Assembly: GCF_027887165.1 (NCBI RefSeq) | Contig: NC_077228.1 | Coordinates: 211,767,635-211,831,634, forward strand | DNA: 64,000 nucleotides | DNA from: Monodelphis domestica | Lineage: Eukaryota > Chordata > Mammalia > Didelphimorphia > Didelphidae | Direction: 5' to 3' | In this document: positions 38,601-50,699 of the stretch, piece by piece | Layout of the letters: each line of letters opens with the position of its first letter | Numbering within the stretch: position 1 is the stretch's first letter | Made by a program: the position numbers and the translations under genes | Notes under the pieces: model-generated | What the model was told of the DNA's origin: nothing | The model's input: only the letters and a program-made list of their open reading frames with translations | The model's database searches: none

Positions 38601-41600
38601 AGATCAGGGAATGCTTCAATGAATAAGTAGTATTTGAGTTGGACTTTTAAAAGGATTATAGGGATTTTTAGTTGACAAATAGGGGGATAAGAATACATTC
38701 AAAATAAAGGAAATACTTTGTACAGAAGTATAGAGGTTGAAATTGTAATGGATCTCTTTTGGGGACAGAGTAGCTATGACCAGAGCATAAAATATAGAAT
38801 CAGAATCAGTATAAGATAAAGGTGGAAAGGTAGGATAGTGCTACTTTGTAGAGGAATTCAAATACTAGACAACCTTACTTAGTTGTTCTTGGTAGACTAA
38901 TTTTCCAGGAAGAGTGATCTAGTACCGATGTTAAGGATAGATTAGATCCGAGAAAATGCCCAGGAGCAGTACAGAACACCCCATTCCCTGGAGGTTCCAA
39001 TGTTCTAGTAACCAGAGATGCCATAGAGGGCCCTAAAGACTCCTCTCTTTGAAGACCAAAGAACCCAGGAACCCGGGGCAAGACCAAGAAAATCTGATTA
39101 CTCCACCAAGTATGCAATAGAGATTCAATTCAAGCTTGACTGTGGCACAAAACTCCAATTCAAGAATTAAGAGTGGAAAGAGAGCAAATCAAAGAAAACC
39201 CCTTCAAATATCTAGAATTATTGTATATCTAAAAGTTCTTTCCCCTTCCAAAAAAAAAAGAAGAGAGTAATGCTGTAACAACTACAGGCAGAGCTTTTCA
39301 GGGAAAAAATGTCTTCCAAAAGGACTGCATAAATTCTTAAATAAATAAAACAAAAACTAGAGAACTAGATAATAACTCTTGCAGAAAGAATTGGAGAGGG
39401 AAGTTCTAGTAAACCTTATCAGACATAGATTCTTTGAAAACTAGAATGCAAAAAAACATTAAAATGAAAAGATTGAGAAAAATAGAATAAAATACCAGAT
39501 ATTTGATATAAAAACAATTGATCTGAAAAACATGTTAAAAAGAGATCATTTAAAAAACACTGGAATTCCTGAAAACTAATATTTAAAAAATCCTTGACTA
39601 TTTCAAAAAATAATAAATCAAAATTGCCCAGATCTATTAGAGGACAAAGTAGTGGTAGTGGTAGTCTCTCGGTGACTGAGAATGACTATTGTCTTTGTGC
39701 ATTATCATCTATTGATGAACCCTCATGTGGCTTTTAAGTCCAAAGACTGAGGTGCAGAGTTTGTGGCACATGGGGCATGGGATGCCAGTTGTTACGGGAG
39801 GTGCGGTTGTGGCCTGGTGTCGGCTTTCACACGCAGCGGCAAGACGTCGACGTCGCTCATCTTCAAAGGTGGTGGCGGCATGGTTAATGTGGGTTCGCCA
39901 GCTGCTTCTGACAGAGGCAGCTAGTTCTAGTTGCTTTGGTGTAATGCCAGCCCACTTCAAGTTTGACTTTGGCTGATCCTTGAATCTTTTCTTTGGTCGA
40001 CCTTGTTTCCTGAGTCCAGCTGACAGTTCACCATAGAATACCTGTCTTGGTATTCACTGTGGGTCCATGCGGATGACATGTCCAGACCATCGTAGCTGAG
40101 TTTTGAGGACCATTACTTCGATGCTGGTGGAGTTGGCTCTGTCAAGGACTTCCTGATTGGTGATTCGGTCCTGCCATCGGATCCTCATGATTGACTGGAG
40201 GGGAGCGATGGTGGAATTGCTCCAACTGCTTCGTGTGCCTCCGGTACAGTGTCCATGTCTCACAACCATACAGGAGCGATCTGAGGACCACTGCGTTATA
40301 TCCTTTGAGCTTTGTCGCTGTTTTGGAGGACTTTGGAGCGCAGCCTGGCTGGCCTTTTGGATCCTGGCATTAATCTCGTGGCCTAGGGACCCGTCGTTGG
40401 CGATGGTGCTGCCCAGGTACTTGAAAGTGTTGACGTTAGAAAGCTGCGTGCCGTCGATTGTAATGCACGGCTGGTTCGTTGGCCTCCCTGGTGCAGGTTG
40501 GAACAGCACCTCTGTTTTGCTGAGGCTGATAGTCAGGACAAACAGTTTTGTTGCAGTGGAGAACCTGTCCACAATGGTTTGAAGATGATTTTCTTGGTGG
40601 GCCATGAGAGCACAGTCATCTGCGAAGAGAGCTTCCAGGATGAGTCTCTCTGTTGTCTTTGTTTTTGCAGTCAGGCGGCGAAGGTCGAATAGTGAGCCAT
40701 ACAGCCGGTATTTGATATAGACGCCCAGGTCTAGATCTATCACAGCATGTCGTAATAATTGGGTGAAAAATAGGTTGAATAGTACCGGAGCGAGGACACA
40801 GCCTTGTTTCGCGCCATTGGAGATGTTGAAGTTCAGAAGTCTCTCCATCAGATAGGACTTCCCCTGTCATGTCGACATAAAGAGCTGGATCAGTTTGACG
40901 AATTTTGCTGGGCAAGCTTGCTGAGTATCACCCACAATGCGTCCCTGTTCACTGTGTTGAACGCCATTGCCAGGTCTATGAAGACAATGTAGAGACTCAG
41001 GTTCTGCTCAAGGCATTTTTCCTGCATTTGCCTCACCGTGAAGACCATGTCGATGGTGCTGTGATCTGGTCGGAAGCCACATTGTGATTCAGGCAGGTTC
41101 TGCTCTGAAACAGATGACAGGAGTCTGTTGAGTCTGACACGGGCAAGGATCTTTCCAGCAGTGGAGAGTAGTGAGATGCCTCTGTAGCTGTCACAGGCTG
41201 CTCGTGAGCCTTTGTTCTTGTATAGGGCTACGATGGAGGCATCTCTGAGTTCTGGGGGCATGTCTTCCTCTTCCCATATGCTGGTCAGCACTATGTGGAA
41301 TGCCTGGAGCGCCTTTCTATTTAAGGCCTTGTACACCTCAGTTGGGATCCCGTCTTTACCGGGTGCCTTGCCTGCACTCATTTGTTTAATGGCTTTTTGG
41401 ACTTCCTCTATTGAAGGAGGGACGTCAAGTTGTTCAATGGTGCGGTTTGGGGGGATCTGGTCAAGGGCACTTTGGTCGACTGAAGAGGGTCGGTTGAGAA
41501 GCTGACTGAAGTACTCTTTCCACCTGTTGCTGATGCCTTTTTTATCTTTTATGAGAGTGTCACTGTCAGAGGATAGCAAGGGAGTGATGGTGGGTTTTAA

Positions 41601-44600
41601 TGGCCCATAGACAGTCTTGAGGGCACTGAAAAATTGTTTGTAGTTTTTCGTATCAGCAAACCACTGGATTTCTTCTGCCTTTTTTCCCCACCATAGGTCT
41701 TGCATCTTCCTGATCTCATGCTGCGCCGTGGCTTGGAGAGATTTGAATCTGTCCTTTTTAGGAGCAGAGTTTGGGTTATTTTGCCACTCCATAAAGGCTT
41801 TGTTCTTTTTGCTCAATAGGTCTTCAATAGCAGTGTTGTTCTTGTCAAACCAGTCCTGGTGGTTGCATTGTTTCGGGCCTAGGACTGCCTTTGATGTTTC
41901 CTTCACTGCTTCTCTGAACTGGTTCAATTTCTCGGTTGAGCTTCCAGTGAGTGGTCCCTTGGCAGACAGCTTGTCGTCCAGGCAGGACTGGAATGTTTGC
42001 AAATAAGATGGGTCTCTAAGACGACTCACATTGTAAAATGGGTGAACTGTCTGGGCGCGTTTTGGATGGCGAGGCGCAGTGCACATTTGAAGAGTCACTC
42101 TAACCAATTGGTGGTCTGTCCAGCATTCAGCTCCTCTCATGGCTCTGGTGATCTTTACATCCTGGATGTCTCGCAGGCGTACAATGATGTAGTCAATGAG
42201 ATGCCACTGTTTTGATCGTGGGTGCATCCACGTTGTTTTATATTTGTTCACCATTCTGAACACAGTGTTCGTGATGGTGAGTTCGAACTCTGAGCATTTG
42301 CTGAGTAGCAGTAGGCCATTGTTGTTCATTTTGGCCATGCCATGTTTGCTGAGCACTCCTTTCCATCTTTCATGGTCCTGGCCAACACGGACGTTGAAGT
42401 CTCCCAGTAGTATCAGCTTGTCATTGGTGGGCACTGAGTGCAGGACGGCACTCAGGTCAGAGTAGAACTGCTCGATGGTCTCCTCTGTGCTGGTCAGTGT
42501 TGGGGCATATGCGCTAATGATTGTGGCATACTGGTCTTTGCTGAGAGGTAAACGGATCTTCATGAGCCTCTCGCTGATGCCCACAGGCAAGTCTGGCAGC
42601 TGTTTGAGCAAACTGGTTTTGATAGCCAGGCCAATACCGTGGATTCTGTCTTCACTTGTGGCTCTACCTTTCCAGAAGAAGGTGTATCCAGTGGTGGGTT
42701 CACTGAATGATCCCTCTTCTGGTAAGCGTGTTTCACTTAAGGCTGCGATGTCGATGTTATATCGCGCCAGTTCTTTACCTACTAGAGCTGTTCTTCTCTC
42801 AGGTTTTGGGGTATTCTCTCTATCAAGTAATGTTCTGATGTTCCATGCTCCTAGTAGGAGTTTCTTTGTATTTTGTTTCTTTTGATTTTGACCACTTAAA
42901 GGGATGACCCGCAGTGTGCTGACCGGGTGTTTGTAGGGCAGGCAATGTTTGGGACACCTTTTCTAGTCCCCTCCCTTGATTAGGGTGAGCAGAGCAGAGC
43001 AGCACACCGTGGCTGGCGGGTCATCCCTTTAAGCGGTCGAAATCAAAAGAAACAAAATCACCCAGGATGCTGCTGAACATCCCTGCTGCCCTGCAGGGCC
43101 GAGCGACCACTGGTCCGTGGGCCGCCTATGTGCAGGATCGTGACTACAACTGCCAGTGGTCACCTCCACCTGTTGCTTCGCCACTCCCCCATCGCCGCAG
43201 GTCTTGAAGAGGGTGGACGGGTTTAGGATAGATGAGTGTGCACAAAGATACTTGTGCGTGAAAGAGATTTAAGTGGAAAAGTCGATGCACAGAGACAGTC
43301 CCACTCTCTCGGCGTTGGAAGCCTGGGTCCATTGGCATGAAAAATTGTTACGTCTGGAGACTTCCTCAGCTGCATTGAATGGCCGTGTTGTCTTTTGTGC
43401 TCCAACACACCCTAAGCACTCCACAGTGCTTTGCTGCGTTGCCATCTCAGCCATTGAATCTTCTTATTGGTTTCTTCCAGTCTTCACATGCTGGGTGAGC
43501 AAAGCCCTGGTTCACCAGGGGTCGATGACCCAATGGCTACCCTCACAAGGTTTAGCCGGCCTGTCGAAGCTGTTGCCCGGGGTGTGGCCGCTGCCACATG
43601 CTAGCAGCTACTGGGAGCCACAAGTGAGAGCTGGGTGTTAGGTGGGGATCAGAGGCTGGAGAGCTGCCCTAGGAGGGCACAACAAGCCCTCCATACCAGA
43701 GATACTACCCCTTCCTGAGCACCCCATACACCCCAGAGGACAAAGTAAATATGGAAAAAATCCACTCATCATCTTCTGAAAAGAAAGGCCAAACTGATAA
43801 CATTTGGGAACATCATAGCCAAAATCCAGAGCTCTTACATCACAGAAAAAAAATACCACCAACCTTTAGAAGGAAATAGTTCATATACCAAGGGAGCAGA
43901 GTCAAGATCATGTAAAAGCTGCCAGCTTCTATTATAAATAAAAGATGAATCTTGAATTCTGAAAGGTAAAATATAAAGGCTAACAACAAAATTAAATTCT
44001 CCTTCCAAACAGAGCATCAGTAAAGGACTTTCAATCATTTCTGACAAAAAGATCAGAACTAAGTAGGAACTCTGAAATACAAATACAGAAGTTCAGAGAA
44101 ATCTGGAAAGGTATATTTATTTGAACAGTTGGAAGGAACTGTATGATGATACAGTAATAGCATTTGATTGGGAAGAGAAAAAAACTATTATCTTCTCATA
44201 ACCTTAATGGCTTCAAAAGCCACATGAGAAAAATAAAGGTCTTTACATGTGGATTGGTTCTGTTCTTAAGATTTGAATAGGAGAAAGAGAAAGGAAGGTA
44301 AAAGGAATATACTGATGTAAAAGGAAGAAGAAAAGGACAGAACAAGAATGACAGAACTAGAATAGTTTGATAGAAAATATTTTTGAATTCTGCTTTGTGT
44401 ATGAAAAAGAGAGCAAATACTCCTTTTTTGTGTTTAAATTCAGAATTTAAAAAAGAAGAAAAGGATTAATTAAAATGGGAAAGTGAGTTTGGAGCATATT
44501 GAAGTATTCCAGGCAGATGGTTATGAGGATCACTATTAGAGATGCTGAATTAGAAAGAGGGAACAAATGGAAAAGATACTGTGGAGGTAGAATCATTAGG

Positions 44601-47600
44601 GGTTAGGTAACTGATTGAATATGAGAGGGAAAGAGTCAGAGATAACACCAAGATTTCAGAAATCAGAGACTGCACTGGTGATAATAACACTGACAGAAAG
44701 CAGTGAGAAGGAACCAGTAGAGTGGCAGAGATAAACTTTGCTTGAATATTTGAGGTGCTAGTGAAGCATTCTAATGGGAGTGTCCTGTAGATAGTTGGGA
44801 CCTGTGAATCTGAAGCTCAAAAGTGAGGTCAGAACTAAAAATAGAAATTTAGGAATTATTTGCATAAAGCTTGTAGTTTTAAGTCAGAAGAGTGGATCAG
44901 GTTTCCAAAGATGTGAGAAAAAAAAGAATATGGCTTAGGGTTGATTTCAAAGGCCAGGTTTTTTTTTCTTTTCCTTTTAATCATCAGCTCTGCTTATTTA
45001 TTATACTGAAATAATTTCTCAGTATTACCTTCCCCTGCATTGAATCTAGATGTCAAGAAAAACATCTTAACAATTTAAATTGTCAGAAAAGCAAAAAGCT
45101 TCCTTTAAGATTTTCTCCTCCCCATCCCCTCCCCCTGCAATAAATAGTCTGATATAGGTTACACCAATGCTTTCATGTAATGCATATTGTCATATTCCTC
45201 ATGCTGAAACAGAAGACACATATCACATATACAGTGAAAAACTCATGAAGGAAATAAAGTAAAAAGATGGCCTGCTCAATCTGTAATTAGACTCCAACAG
45301 CTCCCTCTTTGGCTGTGGATAACATTTTTTATAATGGATTTCATATGGATATCTTGGGGACCTTGTTTTGTTGATTATAGTTTTAGTCTTTCACAGTTGA
45401 TCATTGTAGAATATTTCTGTTACTATATATACATTGTTCTGGTTCTACTCACTACTTTGTATCAGTTCATATGAGTCTTTCTAGGCTTTTCTGAAATCAT
45501 CCTATTGATCATTTCTTATGGTGCAATAGTATTTTATTACAACCATATTCTAATAGCTTGTTCAGCCATTCCCCTAATTCTTTGCCACTACAAAAAAAAA
45601 GCCACTAAAAATATTTTTGTACAAGTGGGTCCTTTCCCCTATGTCTGGTCTCTTTGGGATACAGACCCAGTAGTGATTCAGATGGTAATGCATAGTTTTA
45701 TGGCCTTTTGAGCCTGGTTTCATATTGCTCTCCAAATTGGTTGTACAGTTCACAGTACCACCAACAGTGTATTAGTGTCCCACTTTTCCATATCTCTTCT
45801 AGCATTTATTATTTTCCTTTTTGGTCATATCTTATAGTTTCTATAGCATTTTCTCATAGTCCCCCATATCAGAGGATAGAAATGTGCTATTTCCTTTGGG
45901 CTGGGGGACCAAGATTGGTCATTGTAATTAATCTGAGTTCAGCTATCTCTTATGGATGTGTTCATTTGCATTGTTTAAGTCCTTGATATATTCTCTTGAG
46001 TTTGCTTACTTAATTCTCCTTAAGACTAGGCAAGTCTTCCCATGTTTCTTTGAATTCCTCATATTCATTATTTCTTATAATGTACTAATACTATACTACA
46101 TTCACGTACCACAGTTAGTTCAGTCTTTCTCCATCTAATGGGGATACCCACTGTTTCCAGTTTTTTTTTATGTGACGCATTTAATTGTGGAAAAGATAGA
46201 TGTATTAATTATATGAGACCCTGCATTACTGATTGTGGAGGTAGCTGGTAATATTGCAGTTTCATCTTTGTATAAGAATCCTGGTATTTAGTGAAATAAA
46301 GCAGTTGATCAGGAACCTTCATTCTAAAAATATGAAAGGTGGGGGAGAGTGACGACTTGTGTGACTTTGAGGAAACAATTTTGTTCCTTGAGATCCATTT
46401 TCTCTTAGGTAGAATATAAGAATTGTACTAGGAGATTTCTAAGATTACCCTAGCTCTGACCCTAAAACTGGTGCTTGACATGTACTCTGCCCAGTAGGTG
46501 GTGCAATGGCTCAGTGTTTGTTCTTCCTTTTATCTACAGGAACTATGGAAGTATTTCCCTTTGAAGTTCATTTGTCCTTTTCATCTTGGAAAATCAGTCT
46601 GTTTTCTCTGTTCATTGAAAATATATTCAAACAAAAATGTTTTCCTGTCATAACTGTACTATTTGTGTGTTTTTCTTCATATGTTGACCTTTGAATTTGA
46701 AGGTAATACTATATACTGATGATTGGATAATCTTGACAATGATTCGGGTAGGTTTACTACACCTGGGGGCTAGTGTGAGATAAATCATGCTTCTTCAAGA
46801 GGACTACCTAAATTGCCAGTTGCTACTGAATGAACAGTGAAGGAGTAAAAGAAACAATAAACAATGTCTAGGGTCACCTACTTGTACGGAATTTTTTGTA
46901 TTGAGAAATCTTTTATCTGTGGTTGGCAAGCATAATTTCATTGTAAGCGTCTTCAGCTGTAGACCTGTAATTACTCACATTTGCTTTGTGTGGTATTACT
47001 TTTCTTTGCCACCTGCCTGAGTTAATTAGAGACTCAAGGAACAAAAGTGGAAGAAGAGCACTGGAACCTTAGGTAGTAATTCTCCTGTCTTGGCTGTGGT
47101 GGAATATTTTCTTCTGGAGTCAGGCTATGGTAGTGAACATTAATTGTGTGTGTTTTTTAAATTAGTGTCAACTTGATTTTAAGACATAAAACATCTTAAT
47201 TGACTTTTTCTCTTACAAAAAATACATTCTTACAGGCCTTATTAATTTAAAGAAGTATTCTCAGGTCAAAGAGATAAAAAGGTTCTATATATACCCAAAT
47301 AGGATTTGTAATAGCAAAGAACTGGAAACAAAATGATTCTTATTGATTGGGGAAATGCCTAAACAAACTTGTAGTACATGAGTGTAATAGACAATTACTT
47401 CATTCTAATAAGTGATGACTATGAATAATACAGAGAGGCATGGGAAGACTTGTGAATTGATTCAAAGTGAAAAGTGTTATTCAGTTGTCCAATTCTTCAA
47501 GACCCCATTTGGGGTTTTCTTGGCAAAAATACTAGAGTGGTTTGCCATTTCCATCTCCTGCTCTTTTTTTTTTTTGAAAAATTTATTTAGTCAATTTAGA

Positions 47601-50600
47601 ACATTATTCCTTGGTTAGAAGAATCATATTCTTTCCCTCTCTCCCCTCCACCCACCCCTTCCCATAGCTGACACGCAATTCCACTGGGTTTTAGATTGTC
47701 CTTGATCAGAACCTATTTCCATGTTGTTGATGTTTGCACTAGGGTGATCATTTAGAGTCTACATCCCCAATCATATCCCCCTTTACCCATGTAATCAAGC
47801 AGTTGTTTTTCTTTGGTGTTTCTACTCCCACAGTTTTTCCTCTGAATGTGGATAGTGTTCTTTCTCATAAATCCCTCAGAGTTGTTCAGGATCACTGCAT
47901 TCACTAATGGAGAAGTCCATTATATTCGATTGAACCACAGTGTATCAGTCTCTGTGTACAGTGTTCTCCTGGTTCTGCTCCTTTCACTCTACATCAATTC
48001 CTGGAGGTCGTTCCAGTTCACATGGAATTCCTCCAGTTTATTATTCCTTTGAGCACAATAGTATTCCATCACCAACATATACCACAATTTGTTCAGCCAT
48101 TTCCCCAATTGAAGGTCATCCCCTCATTTTCCAATTTTTTGCCATCACAAAGAGAGCAGCTATGAATATTCTTGTTACAGGTCTTTTTCCTTATGAGCTC
48201 TTTGGAGTACAAACCCAGCAGTGCTATTACTGGATCAAAGGGCAGACAGTCTTTTAGTGCCTTTTTGGCATAGTTCCAGATTGCCCTCCAGAATGGTTGG
48301 ATCAATTCACAACTCCACCAGCAATGAATTAGTGTCCCTACTTTGCCACACCCCCTCCAGCATTCATTACTTTCCGTTGCTGTCATGTTAGCCAATCTGC
48401 TAGGTATGAGGTGATACCTCAGAGTTGTTTTGATTTGCATCTCTGATTATAAGAGTTAGAACACTTTTCCATGTGCTTATTAATAGTTTTGATTTCTTTA
48501 TCTGAAAATTGTTTATTCATGTTCCTTGCCCATTTATCAATTGGAGAATGGCTTGTTTTTTTTTCTTTTGCACAATTCATTTAGCTCTATAAATTTGAGT
48601 AATTAGACCTTTGTCAGAGGTTTTTGTTATGAAGATTTTCCCCCCAATTTGTTGCTTCCCTTCTAATTTTGGTTGTATAAAACCTTTTTAATTTAATGTA
48701 ATCAAAATTATTTATTTTACATTTTGTAATTTTTTTTCTAACTCTTGCTTGGTCTTAAAATCTTTCCCAAAGATCTGACATGTATACTATTCTGTGTTCA
48801 CCTAATTTACTTATAGTTTCCTTCTTTATATTTAAGTCATTCACCCATTCTAAGTTTATCTTGGTATAGGGTATACATCTCCTGCTCATTTTAAAAATGA
48901 GGAATCTGAGGCATACAGGGTGAAGTAACTTGCGCAGGGTCAGTCACACAGCTAGTAAGTGTCTGAGGCCAGATTTGAATTCAGGAAGATGAGTCTTCCT
49001 GACTCCAGGTCGGGCACTCTATCCACTGCACCATCCAGCTGCCCCAAGTGAAGAGTGAGTAGAACCAAGAAAATTATATACACAGGGACTATAGCACTAT
49101 AAATACAGACCAAGTTCTGGCTATATGGCCATGAGCAAATGACTTAACATCTCAGTGCCCCAGGCAACTTTTTAAAACTACAGGACTTGTATGCCTGCAT
49201 TGGTGGAGTCAGTTTCCACACTGGGAGTTTCTGTATTATTTAAATCATGGGTATAGGCACCCTCCCCACCTTGCAAAATTCATATATCAATTTATCAACA
49301 GTGAATAACTTTAAATTTGAAACTGTTTTGTTAAATTTGTTGAACATATAGAGCAATGAAACATAATTAAGGAGGGACTAAGACTAGTAGCCGGGTTAAG
49401 CAGGAAAGTAGCTGGTAGGAAAAGGATCAAGGCCAGTATACACCTTTTAGTAAAAGGAAGATTAAGTGATTGTTGTAGAGTAGGCAGGGTAAACGTTTAA
49501 GATACCTTGGTTTAAGCAAAATGAGTTAAACTTTTCTTAAAAGCCAGTACAAATTAGCAGGAAGGTAACATGGATTGAGAGAGGTAAGCCATATTCAAGG
49601 TCTCCAAAGATCAATAAAGGCAAAGAAAAACAAATGAATCATCATGGAAAGAATCAGCAAGCAATCTTTTGTCTCTGATCCTTGTGTGAAATATATTTAC
49701 TCTCTACCTTCGTTTATGATCCTTGTTGCATGGGCAGGCAAGGAGGGTTTGCAGCCAGGAACATTGGATGGAGAAAGGATTCTATAATCAGTCTCCATTC
49801 TTACTTTGTAATTTAATTTATTTTAACTTAATTTAACTAATTACTTCAGTACTCTGAATATAGGTATTTGGGTGACTTCTGCTTTGTTTTCACCATGGCG
49901 TTTTTTTCTTTTAACTCATACTTATTTTTGCCCTTAAGCCTGAGGTTTATTCTAGCTGAAAAGAGGAAGAGTTGGTTTCTTTGTATGTGTTTTATTACAT
50001 CCAACTTTGATCATTGTATCAAGTTATACATAGAAGGTGTAGAATATTTGACTAAATGTGTACTAAACCCTGGGTTTGGGGTTTTTTTGGTTAGTTTGTT
50101 TTTAAACCAAGTCCCTTGCACCATGGATATGGTTTTAAAGTAAGGAAAACCTGGTTTCAAGTCTAGCCTTTGGTCTATCCTGCCCATGTGATCATAGACA
50201 AACCACTTAACCTCTCAATCTCCCAGGAAACTCTCTAAGAAAATATGTTGCTGATCTGCATTGGTACAAGAAGTTTCCACCCCAGGAGTTCCTCATGTTG
50301 AGGAAATCACAGGTCTTGATTTAAAAAGCAAAACAAAACTTTAGTTTAGTTGGTTTTTAATCAGGATATTAATTTAAATCGCAATTCTGTCCCTTTCTAA
50401 CATTGGGAACTCCCCCAAGTCCTTTCCTCTCTGTGCCTCAGTTTCTTCATCTGTAAAAAGGATAGTTTGGCTAGCTCTTTTAGAGTCTGAATCCTATGAT
50501 ATTTCATATACTTGTGACCTTCAAATAGTTCAACACTGCAGTTAAAGAATAAACAGAATTTTCTACTATTTAAATAAAATTCAAAAAGAAAAATTGGTCT

Positions 50601-50662
50601 GAGGATGTTGACTGCCAGAATTCAGTGGCAAACTCCTTAGCCTCTGCTGCCAAGTCTCAGAC

Positions 50663-50699
<37 letters not shown>

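Larger units (their letters stand above)
39652..43734 (-). mobile_element. structurally complete 4.08-kb non-LTR retrotransposon
   Basis: Flanked by the perfect 13-bp direct repeat AGAGGACAAAGTA (39639-39651 and 43735-43747), with the host L1 sequence contiguous once it is removed. Read on the minus strand it starts GGGGTGTATGGGGTGCTCAG, has a GC- and CpG-rich 5' region of about 0.8 kb, then one endonuclease-RT ORF. It ends with a C2H2 zinc finger and a short repetitive tail (CTACCACTACCACTAC). It is far more GC-rich than its surroundings. It is not L1, L2 or BovB by motif. The AP-endonuclease, FADD-type RT and C-terminal zinc finger suggest a clade common in fish, reptiles and invertebrates, which I cannot name with certainty. 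It lies antisense in SRP68 intron 8. Confidence 0.92.

Noticed and set aside
40890..42611. 573-residue minus-strand open frame as a host (domesticated) gene
   Set aside because: It lies within a retrotransposon bounded by target duplications and is followed by frameshifts through the RT, so it is not maintained as a gene.
40157..42885. Several plus-strand open frames of 90-140 residues in the retrotransposon
   Set aside because: Antisense shadows of the GC-rich retrotransposon ORF.
48093..48440. 115-residue minus-strand open frame
   Set aside because: C-terminal end of L1 ORF2 in a truncated insertion.
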